From positions 1 through 20,211 of the forward strand of contig UQNO01000034.1 in the NCBI GenBank assembly GCA_900542475.1: a stretch of 20,211 bases of DNA. Reading direction: 5' to 3'. This DNA comes from an uncultured Bacteroidota bacterium (GTDB lineage: Bacteria > Bacteroidota > Bacteroidia > Bacteroidales > F082). The notes under the pieces are model-generated. The model worked only from the letters and a program-made list of their open reading frames with translations. It did no database searches and was not told the origin of the DNA. Each line of letters begins with the position of its first letter. Position 1 is the stretch's first letter. A program made the position numbers and the translations under genes. Positions 1-6,286 of the stretch are shown piece after piece.

Positions 1-349
1 TGCATGCAAAATAAGCATTGATATATTTGGGCAGATACAGCACGTGATTCACCGCGCGCAACTCCTGTTCGCAGTCAGCGAATTTATTTACGTTCTTTCC
101 CGACTGAAACCCGAAATGCTCAAACACTGAAAACGGTGCCTCTGTCGTCAACACATTGATATTGAACACGCATGAATTCAAGACAATATCATGTGTGTAA
201 TTTTTTTTGTTGACAACGATCGACAAACGAAGCGGGTCGTCCGTCACCTGCTGCACCGTATTGATGATGCAGCCGTTGTCGATGTTATCGTAGTTTGTCG
301 TCAGGACATAAAGACCGTATCCAATTTTTGATAGAGCTTTTGTGTCCAT
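1..349 (-). CDS. Flavin reductase-domain protein (partial, runs off the left edge)
   Basis: This is the N-terminal 116 codons of a gene that continues beyond base 1. The ATG is at 349-347 and the product begins MDTKALSKIGYGLYVLTT. The pattern IGYGLYVLTT, then a GCIINTV segment, then LSIVVNKKNYTHDI and FNINVLTTEAPFSVFEHFGF, is that of the FMN-binding flavin reductase-like fold. It is closest to the flavodoxin-reductase half of high-molecular-weight rubredoxins (Hrb) of anaerobes, which reduce a flavin with NAD(P)H and pass electrons to rubredoxin. It starts 10 bp after the stop of a stand-alone rubredoxin gene, so the two domains fused in Hrb are here probably separate co-transcribed genes. 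A rubredoxin domain at the unseen C-terminus cannot be excluded. There is no Shine-Dalgarno, as usual for the phylum. The fold call is from recognition; the electron partner is inferred from position. Confidence 0.8.
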   Translation of the reverse strand, partial: MDTKALSKIGYGLYVLTTNYDNIDNGCIINTVQQVTDDPLRLSIVVNKKNYTHDIVLNSCVFNINVLTTEAPFSVFEHFGFQSGKNVNKFADCEQELRAVNHVLYLPKYINAYFAC

Positions 350-359
350 TCTTTTAAAA

Positions 360-518
360 TCACTCTATTCCGAAATGTTCTTTTCCAACGCCACAAAGCG
401 GGCACGTCCAGCTTTCCGGTAATTTGTCGAATGGTGTTCCTGGAGCGATTCCGTTGTCTGGATCGCCAACTTCCGGGTCATAAACATAACCGCAGACATC
501 ACAAATGTATTTTGTCAT
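360..518 (-). CDS. Rubredoxin
   Basis: A 52-residue one-electron carrier with a single iron bound by four cysteines. The two knuckles are visible as CDVCG (Cys6, Cys9) and CPLCG (Cys39, Cys42), with the conserved YVYDPEVGDPDNGI stretch and FDKLPESWTCP between them. Length and spacing match ordinary stand-alone rubredoxins of 50-55 residues. The start is the ATG at 518-516, giving MTKYICDVCG. A longer reading frame to 611 would add a Lys-rich extension that overlaps the upstream gene and is not family-like. It lies 20 bp downstream of the dihydroorotate-dehydrogenase-like gene and 10 bp upstream of the flavin reductase gene, all on the minus strand, which suggests one operon. Its likely role is cytoplasmic electron transfer, perhaps in oxygen or peroxide detoxification in an anaerobe. 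That role is inferred from the family and neighbours. Confidence 0.95.
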   Translation of the reverse strand: MTKYICDVCGYVYDPEVGDPDNGIAPGTPFDKLPESWTCPLCGVGKEHFGIE

Positions 519-538
519 AATTAATAGTTTTTTAATTG

Positions 539-1519
539 TTAATTTAAATCGTTGTTTCTTCTTAAATACTGAAGTCTCTCGAATACCTTCACGTCGGCAG
601 CAGCACTGCATTTGCCTTTGAAATCGTTGATGCTATTGAAGTTATGCCTTTCCATCCATTTTTCAAGACCTTTCAACATATCAGCTATATGATTTACGCC
701 CCTACGATAAAGAGCGCTGCACACCTGCACTGATTCGGCACCGGCAAGTATCTGACGCACAACATCTTCCGCTGAATGAACGCCTGTCGAAGCCGAGAGG
801 TCGCATGGAATCCCCTGTGCCGTAAGCAAGGAAATCCATCTCAAGGTGTCGCTGTTTTCTTCTTCCACGGAAAACGCCGTTCCCGACACTATTTTCATCT
901 TCTCTATGTCGATTGTCGGGTTATAGAAACGGTTGAAAAGCACCAAGCCTGCCGCGCCTGCCATCGAGAGACGGAATGCCAGGTTGCCGATGTTGGTGAA
1001 ATGGTTGCCGAGCTTCACCGAGACAGGAACCGTCACCGTCTTTTTCACTTCGTTGAAGATGTCGAGCACCTCGTCTTCAATATCTTTTGATGTCGTATCT
1101 TTATCGAACGGCGATACCGCGATATTCAGTTCGATAGCGTCGGCGCCGGCGTCTTGAAGCTCTTGGGCGAAGCTGATCCACTCGCCTTTGTCAGCGCAGT
1201 TGATACTCGCGATAATGGGAATATCAACGGTTTTCTTTGCCTCGCGGACGAGCTTTTCATAAATGGCAATCTCATTTCCGCGAAGGAACGTCTTCATATA
1301 AAGGTCGGCATCAGGATTGGAGTTATAGATGTCGGTATATCCTTCCTCTTTTTTAATATCGGAAAGAATCTGTTCCTCAAAAAGCGATTTCAGAACCACC
1401 GCGCCGGCACCAGCCTTCGCACAATTCACAATACCGTCAAGTGTTCCCGTAAACGTGGAACTTCCAACAATAATAGGATTTTTGATTCTTAATCCAAGAT
1501 ATGATGTGGTTAAATCCAT
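539..1519 (-). CDS. Dihydroorotate dehydrogenase-like flavoprotein
   Basis: A 326-residue TIM-barrel protein of the dihydroorotate dehydrogenase superfamily, of the widespread 'DHOD-like' branch (PRK07565 type). Family signs are LGLRIKNPIIVGSSTFTGT at the N-terminus (residues 8-26), IPIIASINC (100-108), VPVSVKLGNHF (164-174) and the C-terminal FMN-phosphate region with STGVHSAEDVV (244-254) and GAESVQVCSALYRRG (260-274). The NxSCPN catalytic segment of true class 1 enzymes is absent: the equivalent reads NIAVSPFD (132-139). Pyrimidine synthesis is therefore doubtful and the substrate is unknown. The gene leads an apparent operon with rubredoxin and a flavin reductase, which points to electron transfer from a reduced flavin. 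A TATCTTTG -7 box sits 20 bp upstream of the ATG. Fold and FMN binding are well supported; the reaction is not. Confidence 0.85.
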   Translation of the reverse strand: MDLTTSYLGLRIKNPIIVGSSTFTGTLDGIVNCAKAGAGAVVLKSLFEEQILSDIKKEEGYTDIYNSNPDADLYMKTFLRGNEIAIYEKLVREAKKTVDIPIIASINCADKGEWISFAQELQDAGADAIELNIAVSPFDKDTTSKDIEDEVLDIFNEVKKTVTVPVSVKLGNHFTNIGNLAFRLSMAGAAGLVLFNRFYNPTIDIEKMKIVSGTAFSVEEENSDTLRWISLLTAQGIPCDLSASTGVHSAEDVVRQILAGAESVQVCSALYRRGVNHIADMLKGLEKWMERHNFNSINDFKGKCSAAADVKVFERLQYLRRNNDLN

Positions 1520-1539
1520 AATTTTAAAATTTCAGTTCA

Positions 1540-1547
1540 CAAAGATA
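1540..1547 (-). promoter_or_regulatory. Candidate -7 promoter box of the redox operon
   Basis: On the minus strand the bases read TATCTTTG, matching the Bacteroidota TAnnTTTG -7 consensus, with 20 bp between the box and the ATG at 1519. The same eight bases precede two other minus-strand genes in the window. I did not find a convincing -33 TTG element at the usual spacing. Confidence 0.55.
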
Positions 1548-1640
1548 CAAAAAATTTGGAAATGCTTGGCTATTTATAATTTTTTTTTACAAAATTAACT
1601 TAACAGCGACGGGGTCAACCAGAACTGTTTTTTTTCCCGA

Positions 1641-1670
1641 GGCGGAGATGCCATGTGTGGTTTCTCCGCC
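1641..1670 (-). terminator. Hairpin downstream of the subtilisin-like protease gene
   Basis: GGCGGAGA (1641-1648) pairs with TCTCCGCC (1663-1670) in a perfect 8-bp GC-rich stem, and an inner CCA/TGG can also pair. The hairpin lies 27 nt beyond the stop codon of the minus-strand protease gene. In that direction it is followed by TCGGG and an A-run rather than a U-tract, so a classical rho-independent terminator is not certain. It may instead mark an mRNA 3' end. Confidence 0.4.
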
Positions 1671-1697
1671 GGCTTTTATCCAATATTTTCTGAAAAG

Positions 1698-3338
1698 TTA
1701 TCTTGTCACGACTAATTTCTTGGTTTGGCTGCCATTGGCAGAAACCACCTTAATTGTGTAAACGCCTGAATCCAACTTGTTCAAAACAGTTTCCAACTCA
1801 TTGATATTATTACTGTTATATAAGACTTTTCCAGCAATATCGTACAAAGTGACGACATCAACAGCGACACCTTCTTTCAATATCACGTTCACCTTGCCTT
1901 TTGAAGGATTTGGGAACACGTTGACAATCTCATTTTTGTCAAACGCCAGGTCCGCAGTATCAAGCATTTGCAATGCCGCGGTGAAATCAGGGATACCATA
2001 GCCGTTATAGCTGTCGGGGTTATTGGCATTGTTGCCTGCTGCGCGTATGGCATCAAAAATCTCTTGCACCGAGGCGTTAGGTCGCGCTTGACGCAGACAG
2101 GCCACCGCACCGGCCATCACCGGTGTCGCGAAAGAGGTTCCGTTGCCGTTGTAATACTCCCACGCTCCAATATACCCTGACGCCACGTAAGTGCCTTCTC
2201 CCATTGCCATCACATCGGGTTTGACGCGACCGTCGTAGGTTGGTCCCACCGAGCTGAACCATGCACGCTGGCCAGAAGAGTTCACCGCACCCACGGTGAT
2301 GACATGTTCGGCGTCGGCAGGTATGCCCAAAGTGCATGTGCCTGCGCCTTCGTTACCAGCGGCGTTCAGACAAATCATACCTCTGCTGACAGCTATTTCG
2401 GCGCCGACAGTCATAGGAGCGGTATGTCCGTCGAAATGCGCAAAAGTATGGTTGTATTGCGGCGATTCGGAAAATTCGATATAACCCAGCGATGTGGTGC
2501 AGATGTCAACGCCGAGGCTGTCGGCATATTCCGCACCTGAAACCCAGTTATATTCCTCGACGATGCTTTCGCTCCGGCCGTCCTCTGTATGAAGGAGATA
2601 GTACGAAGCCTTGTATGCGGTGCCGACCATATTGTTCGGGTCATAGGCAGCCATTGTGCTGAGGCATGAAGTGCCGTGAGTGCTCTGTGAGTAAACATCG
2701 CTCACGCCGTGAACGAAACTACGGACACCAAGCAAGCGACCCTCCTCACGCATGGCGTCAAAGCAATGGCAATTAGGAGTTGATATAAAACCGCCGTCCA
2801 GGACAGCGATAACGACTCCATCGCCATTATAACCCACATCATGCAACTCATTGACTTTCAACTGAAAAACCTGATCATGGGCGCCGCCGTAGAAGTCTCT
2901 GCAAACAACAGGCCTTTCCGATTGCTTCATCTCGTTGGCAAGCCAAATCTCTTTGTTGCGTTGAGCTTCCGGATAATTAGGGCAGTTTCTTACAGACTCC
3001 ACAAATTCCAATGCGTTGACAGCGGCAACCACACTCTGACTTTCAGTGTAAATGGAAACGCCGTTCAGCCATTTTGAAGGATTTACCAGCTCCGCTCCGC
3101 AATCTGCCACAGCTTGTAAATATTGAGGATTTACAGGAATATCGTATTCATCTATTTCTATGCCGAGACGAACACGACGCTCCATGGCCTTTGGGCTTAA
3201 AAACTCTTCCGGACTGTTGATGGAATACGGCGAATTATTCTTATCAGTGAATTGTACCCAATAAATGTTAGTCGAAATCTGTGCTTGCACAAAACCACCA
3301 CAAATCAACAAAATAAGTAGTAACGATAATTTTTTCAT
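1698..3338 (-). CDS. Secreted subtilisin-like (S8) serine protease with T9SS sorting domain
   Basis: A 546-residue exported protease. Residues 1-20 form a signal peptide (MKKLSLLLILLICGGFVQAQ). Residues 22-140 are a propeptide-like region with the Bacteroidota pattern YWVQFTDK and FLSPKAMERR. The S8 catalytic domain follows: Asp181 in VIAVLDGGF, His221 in STHGTSCLSTMA, oxyanion Asn328 in NAAGNEG and nucleophile Ser402 in NGTSFATPVMAG. Residues about 472-546 are a type A T9SS sorting domain, with VFPNPSKGKV, LYDIAGKVL and LDSGVYTIKVV, ending KLVVTR. The protein should cross the inner membrane by Sec and the outer membrane by T9SS, and be released or anchored at the surface. The ATG at 3338 was chosen because it starts the signal peptide; an open frame reaching 3443 via TTG would destroy it. 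A TATCTTTG box lies 16 bp upstream, divergent from the pseudouridine synthase gene. All catalytic residues are present. Confidence 0.93.
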   Translation of the reverse strand: MKKLSLLLILLICGGFVQAQISTNIYWVQFTDKNNSPYSINSPEEFLSPKAMERRVRLGIEIDEYDIPVNPQYLQAVADCGAELVNPSKWLNGVSIYTESQSVVAAVNALEFVESVRNCPNYPEAQRNKEIWLANEMKQSERPVVCRDFYGGAHDQVFQLKVNELHDVGYNGDGVVIAVLDGGFISTPNCHCFDAMREEGRLLGVRSFVHGVSDVYSQSTHGTSCLSTMAAYDPNNMVGTAYKASYYLLHTEDGRSESIVEEYNWVSGAEYADSLGVDICTTSLGYIEFSESPQYNHTFAHFDGHTAPMTVGAEIAVSRGMICLNAAGNEGAGTCTLGIPADAEHVITVGAVNSSGQRAWFSSVGPTYDGRVKPDVMAMGEGTYVASGYIGAWEYYNGNGTSFATPVMAGAVACLRQARPNASVQEIFDAIRAAGNNANNPDSYNGYGIPDFTAALQMLDTADLAFDKNEIVNVFPNPSKGKVNVILKEGVAVDVVTLYDIAGKVLYNSNNINELETVLNKLDSGVYTIKVVSANGSQTKKLVVTR

Positions 3339-3354
3339 TGTTTTAAATTTTTTG

Positions 3355-3362
3355 CAAAGATA
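3355..3362 (-). promoter_or_regulatory. Candidate -7 promoter box of the S8 protease gene
   Basis: The minus strand reads TATCTTTG, with 16 bp between the box and the ATG at 3338, implying a very short leader. It lies in the 104-bp divergent intergenic region shared with the pseudouridine synthase gene. No clear -33 TTG is visible. Confidence 0.55.
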
Positions 3363-3403
3363 AAAAACTTCCAAATACTGACTCATAATTTCTGATTTTT
3401 TTG

Positions 3404-3411
3404 TATTTTTG
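3404..3411 (+). promoter_or_regulatory. Candidate -7 promoter box of the pseudouridine synthase gene
   Basis: TATTTTTG followed by CAG fits the TAnnTTTG -7 consensus and leaves 31 bp to the ATG at 3443. It is divergent from, and about 40 bp away from, the protease promoter box, so the two could influence each other. Confidence 0.55.
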
Positions 3412-3442
3412 CAGCCCGAATTTATTATAATTATTTTTAACA

Positions 3443-4915
3443 ATGAACAACGAAGAAAGAAGTGGCAAACGTCAGCACGTTGCCAGAAGAAAAACTGCGG
3501 AAGTCAGAAGATTCAGTGACGAGAGATTGGCGCAGTTTGAGAAAGAAAAAGCTCGCCGTGAGGGTGAGGGAGGACATTTTGAAAGAAAACCTTTCGGTGA
3601 AAGAAGAGGTTTCGGTCGTCGCGATGACGATAGAAACGAGAGAAATTTTTCGAGCCGCAACGAAGAGAGAAGACCTTTTAACCGCGATGACAGGAGAAGA
3701 CCTTTCGGTCGCGAAGAGGAAAGAAAACCTTTCGGCGAAAGAAGAGGTTTCAGTCGTCGCGATGACGATAGAAACGAGAGAAGACCTTTTAGTCGCGATG
3801 AGAGAAGACCTTTCGGTCGCGATGATGAGAGAAAATCATTTGGTCGCGGTGAAGAGAGAAGACCTTTCGGTCGTGATGATGAGAGAAGACCTTTTGGTCG
3901 CGGTGAAGAGAGGAAATCATACAGTCGTGGTGACCGCAAGCCTTTTGGCAGGAGATTTGACGATGAGAAGCCGGCAAGAAGAGGTTTTTCAAGAAGGAAC
4001 GACGACGAGAGATATGAAAAGAAGCCTTTCGGCAGACGCTCTTTCAACGAGGAAGAGCGTGAGGAGCGCAGTGCAAGAAGGCCTTATGGCGATAAAAAAC
4101 CTTTCGGCAGACGCTTTGATCGTGACGATGAACGTCCACGTGGCGGTCGTCGCGGCTACATAAGAGAGAAAGACCCGGAGTTCGACCGTCCGTGTGCCAC
4201 AGGTGAGATTAGGCTCAACAAATACCTTGCCGACTCTGGCATCTGCTCGCGCCGTGAAGCCGACGACCTCATACTTGCCGGCGCTGTAACAGTAAACGGT
4301 GAAGTGGTGACAGAACTTGGCGTTAAAGTGAAAACCACCGACAAAGTGGTGTACGGAGGACAGACTCTCAACCGTGAAAAACTCCGTTATGTTTTATTGA
4401 ACAAACCTAAAGGTGTCATAACAACGAGCGACGACCCATACGAGCGTCACACTGTGATGGATCTCGTCGAAGGCGCATGCCAGGAACGCATCTACCCGGT
4501 AGGCCGCCTCGACCGTAACACTATCGGACTGCTGCTGCTCACTAACGACGGAGAACTCGCCAAGACACTCACACACCCAAGTCACGAAGTTCAGAAACTG
4601 TATCACGTAACACTCAACAAACCTCTGACAGCCAGCGACTTTGAACAAATCCAACAAGGTCTCGTGCTCGAAGACGGTCCTATCAAGGTTGATAAAATCG
4701 ACTATGTCATCGACGACCCTACAATGCGCGAAATCGGTGTTGAAATCCATTCCGGACGCAACCATATCGTTCGCCGCATCTTCGAAAGCCTTGGTTATGA
4801 AGTGATTAAGCTCGACCGCGTCATGCTCGCCGGTCTCACCAAACAAAATCTGCCACGCGGACACTGGCGTTTCCTCACCAACGCGGAAATAAGCATGCTT
4901 AAACGTATTGAATAA
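3443..4915 (+). CDS. rluB: 23S rRNA pseudouridine synthase (RluB/RsuA family) with long Arg-rich N-terminal extension
   Basis: A 490-residue enzyme predicted to convert a uridine of ribosomal RNA to pseudouridine. Residues 1 to about 250 are low-complexity and highly charged, built from variants of RRPFGRDDER. An S4 RNA-binding domain follows (about 256-303, with IRLNKYLADSGICSRREAD), then the RsuA/RluB catalytic domain (about 315-490). The catalytic aspartate is Asp357 in YPVGRLDRNTIGLLLLTNDG. Other family motifs are YVLLNKPKGVITT and SGRNHIVRRIFESLGY. RluB of gamma-proteobacteria lacks such a head; I recall charged heads of this kind on Bacteroidota homologues. The head resembles a disordered RNA-binding tail, so it may help contact rRNA or pre-ribosomes (inference). 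Assignment to RluB rather than RsuA or RluE/F rests on overall resemblance. The stop is 2 bp before the next ATG, which implies co-transcription. Confidence 0.92.
   Translation: MNNEERSGKRQHVARRKTAEVRRFSDERLAQFEKEKARREGEGGHFERKPFGERRGFGRRDDDRNERNFSSRNEERRPFNRDDRRRPFGREEERKPFGERRGFSRRDDDRNERRPFSRDERRPFGRDDERKSFGRGEERRPFGRDDERRPFGRGEERKSYSRGDRKPFGRRFDDEKPARRGFSRRNDDERYEKKPFGRRSFNEEEREERSARRPYGDKKPFGRRFDRDDERPRGGRRGYIREKDPEFDRPCATGEIRLNKYLADSGICSRREADDLILAGAVTVNGEVVTELGVKVKTTDKVVYGGQTLNREKLRYVLLNKPKGVITTSDDPYERHTVMDLVEGACQERIYPVGRLDRNTIGLLLLTNDGELAKTLTHPSHEVQKLYHVTLNKPLTASDFEQIQQGLVLEDGPIKVDKIDYVIDDPTMREIGVEIHSGRNHIVRRIFESLGYEVIKLDRVMLAGLTKQNLPRGHWRFLTNAEISMLKRIE
3590..4115 (+). repeat. Coding minisatellite encoding (RRPFGRDDER)-like repeats
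   Basis: Imperfect in-frame repeats of about 30 bp encode alternating basic, Pro-Phe-Gly and acidic blocks in the head of the pseudouridine synthase. A longer unit of about 60 bp, starting GAAAGAAAACCTTTCGG and ending GATAGAAACGAGAG, occurs at about 3590-3651 and again at about 3719-3780 with only a couple of differences. The array is likely to vary in copy number by slippage or recombination. It has no spacers of a CRISPR type. Confidence 0.85.
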
Positions 4916-4917
4916 CC

Positions 4918-6207
4918 ATGAAAAAATTATCTGTCGTCATACTGTTAGTCATTGCATCACTTTCAGCGGCGCTCGGTCAGCCCGACACTCTGAAAGTGAT
5001 GCAATATAATCTCTTGAACTACGGCAACTACACGGGTTATTGTAACACATCAAATAACAACATCGATGATAAAAACGGTTATATCAGAACTATCTTGACA
5101 GCATATTATCCCGATATTTTGACCGTTTGCGAGATGGGAAGAAACAACACTCTGCCTTCAGAATTTTTAAATAACGTGTTGAATATCGACGGAATAAGCT
5201 ATTGGATGACTAAAGCCGGTTCAAACATCACTAATTCATCGCTCGTCAACTGTGTCTTTTACAATTCCACGAAACTCACACTTTTAGGGCATCATACGGC
5301 ACAAACATACACCCGCGATGTCGATGTTTATGACTTCAGTTTCAAAAACGACGAATCAGGCAGCATCGTCTTGACGTGCGTGATAGTTCATCTCAAGGCT
5401 GGCACGGGTTCTACTAACGAGGAAAAACGCAGGGCCATGGCGGTAAACACCATGGATTATTTGGAGTATAACTATCGTGACCAAAACGTCCTTATTATGG
5501 GCGATTTCAACTTCTATACTTCATCGGAACCTGCATATCAGGCTTTTACCAACCAGACGACATACCCAAACTCTTATTTCATCGACCCCCTTTACCCATT
5601 TGGTGTCGGCAACTGGCACAAAAACGGCACTTTTGCTGAATATCACACTCAATCAACACACGGCAGCAACGACAGCAACTGCCATGCCTCCGGTGGCATG
5701 GACGACCGTTTCGACTTCATCCTGATGTCGGAAAACATCTATGGAGGCAGGGACGGAATACGCTACATCGGTGGCAGCTACAACGCCCTCGGTAACGACG
5801 GACATCATTTCAATAAAAGTATCAACAACCCCACAAACCACGCTGTATCGCAAGAAGTGGCCGACGCCCTCTTTCATAACTCGGACCATATCCCCGTGAC
5901 CATGGAGATAGTATATTCAAAAAATCTTGATGTCAATGAGGCGACTGTTTCAGAGTTAAGTTATGATGTCTTTCCAAATCCCACCTCATCAGAGATAAAT
6001 ATCAGATTTTATCAAAATAATTTAGGCAAGGCCAACATCTTGCTATTCAACACTTTAGGACAAACAGTCTTTTCAGAAGAGCTTTTTGCCAACGATTGCT
6101 TAAGTGAAAGTGTCATCACGGTGGAAAATCTTCAAAAAGGGTTGTATTTCCTAAAGATTACAAATGCTGACGGATTGGCAAACACTATTAAAATCGTTGT
6201 AGAATGA
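4918..6207 (+). CDS. Secreted endonuclease/exonuclease/phosphatase-family protein with T9SS sorting domain
   Basis: A 429-residue exported protein. Residues 1-20 are a signal peptide (MKKLSVVILLVIASLSAALG). The EEP fold follows: VMQYNLLNYG (27-36), metal-ligand Glu72 in TVCEMG, His158 in VIVHLKAG, Asp196 and Asn198 in LIMGDFNF, Asp266 in DRFDFILM, and the terminal Asp323-His324 pair in NSDHIPVTME. All core residues of the DNase I-like superfamily are present, so it may hydrolyse nucleic acid or a phosphoester; the substrate cannot be told. Residues about 345-429 are a type A T9SS sorting domain (YDVFPNPTSSEINI, LFNTLGQTVF, LQKGLYFLKI), so the enzyme acts outside the cell or on its surface. 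Export fits nutrient scavenging or degradation of extracellular DNA (inference). It starts 2 bp after the pseudouridine synthase stop and lies 79 bp before dnaG. Confidence 0.9.
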   Translation: MKKLSVVILLVIASLSAALGQPDTLKVMQYNLLNYGNYTGYCNTSNNNIDDKNGYIRTILTAYYPDILTVCEMGRNNTLPSEFLNNVLNIDGISYWMTKAGSNITNSSLVNCVFYNSTKLTLLGHHTAQTYTRDVDVYDFSFKNDESGSIVLTCVIVHLKAGTGSTNEEKRRAMAVNTMDYLEYNYRDQNVLIMGDFNFYTSSEPAYQAFTNQTTYPNSYFIDPLYPFGVGNWHKNGTFAEYHTQSTHGSNDSNCHASGGMDDRFDFILMSENIYGGRDGIRYIGGSYNALGNDGHHFNKSINNPTNHAVSQEVADALFHNSDHIPVTMEIVYSKNLDVNEATVSELSYDVFPNPTSSEINIRFYQNNLGKANILLFNTLGQTVFSEELFANDCLSESVITVENLQKGLYFLKITNADGLANTIKIVVE

Positions 6208-6286
6208 AAGTCTCCCGTAAAATAATTGATGGATATGTCTGTTTCGTTTCGGAGACACACATCGATGGCTTTATAATCCGGGCGAT

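Noticed and set aside
360..611. Rubredoxin frame extended to 83 residues
   Set aside because: The extra N-terminus overlaps the end of the upstream gene, is not rubredoxin-like, and the internal ATG at 518 gives a standard 52-residue protein.
539..1519. True pyrimidine-pathway dihydroorotate dehydrogenase (pyrD)
   Set aside because: The NxSCPN catalytic segment is missing and the neighbours are redox carriers, not pyrimidine genes.
3339..3443. N-terminal extension of the S8 protease to 581 residues
   Set aside because: It would start with TTG, overlap the ATG of the divergent gene, cross its own candidate -7 box and bury the signal peptide.
3590..4115. Possible CRISPR-like repeat array
   Set aside because: Repeats are imperfect, adjacent without unique spacers, and in frame with a protein.
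3472..4163. Long open frames on other frames of both strands within the pseudouridine synthase head
   Set aside because: They result from the low-complexity repeat composition. Their products are Ser/Leu/Arg-rich or Val/Arg-rich with no recognisable motif.
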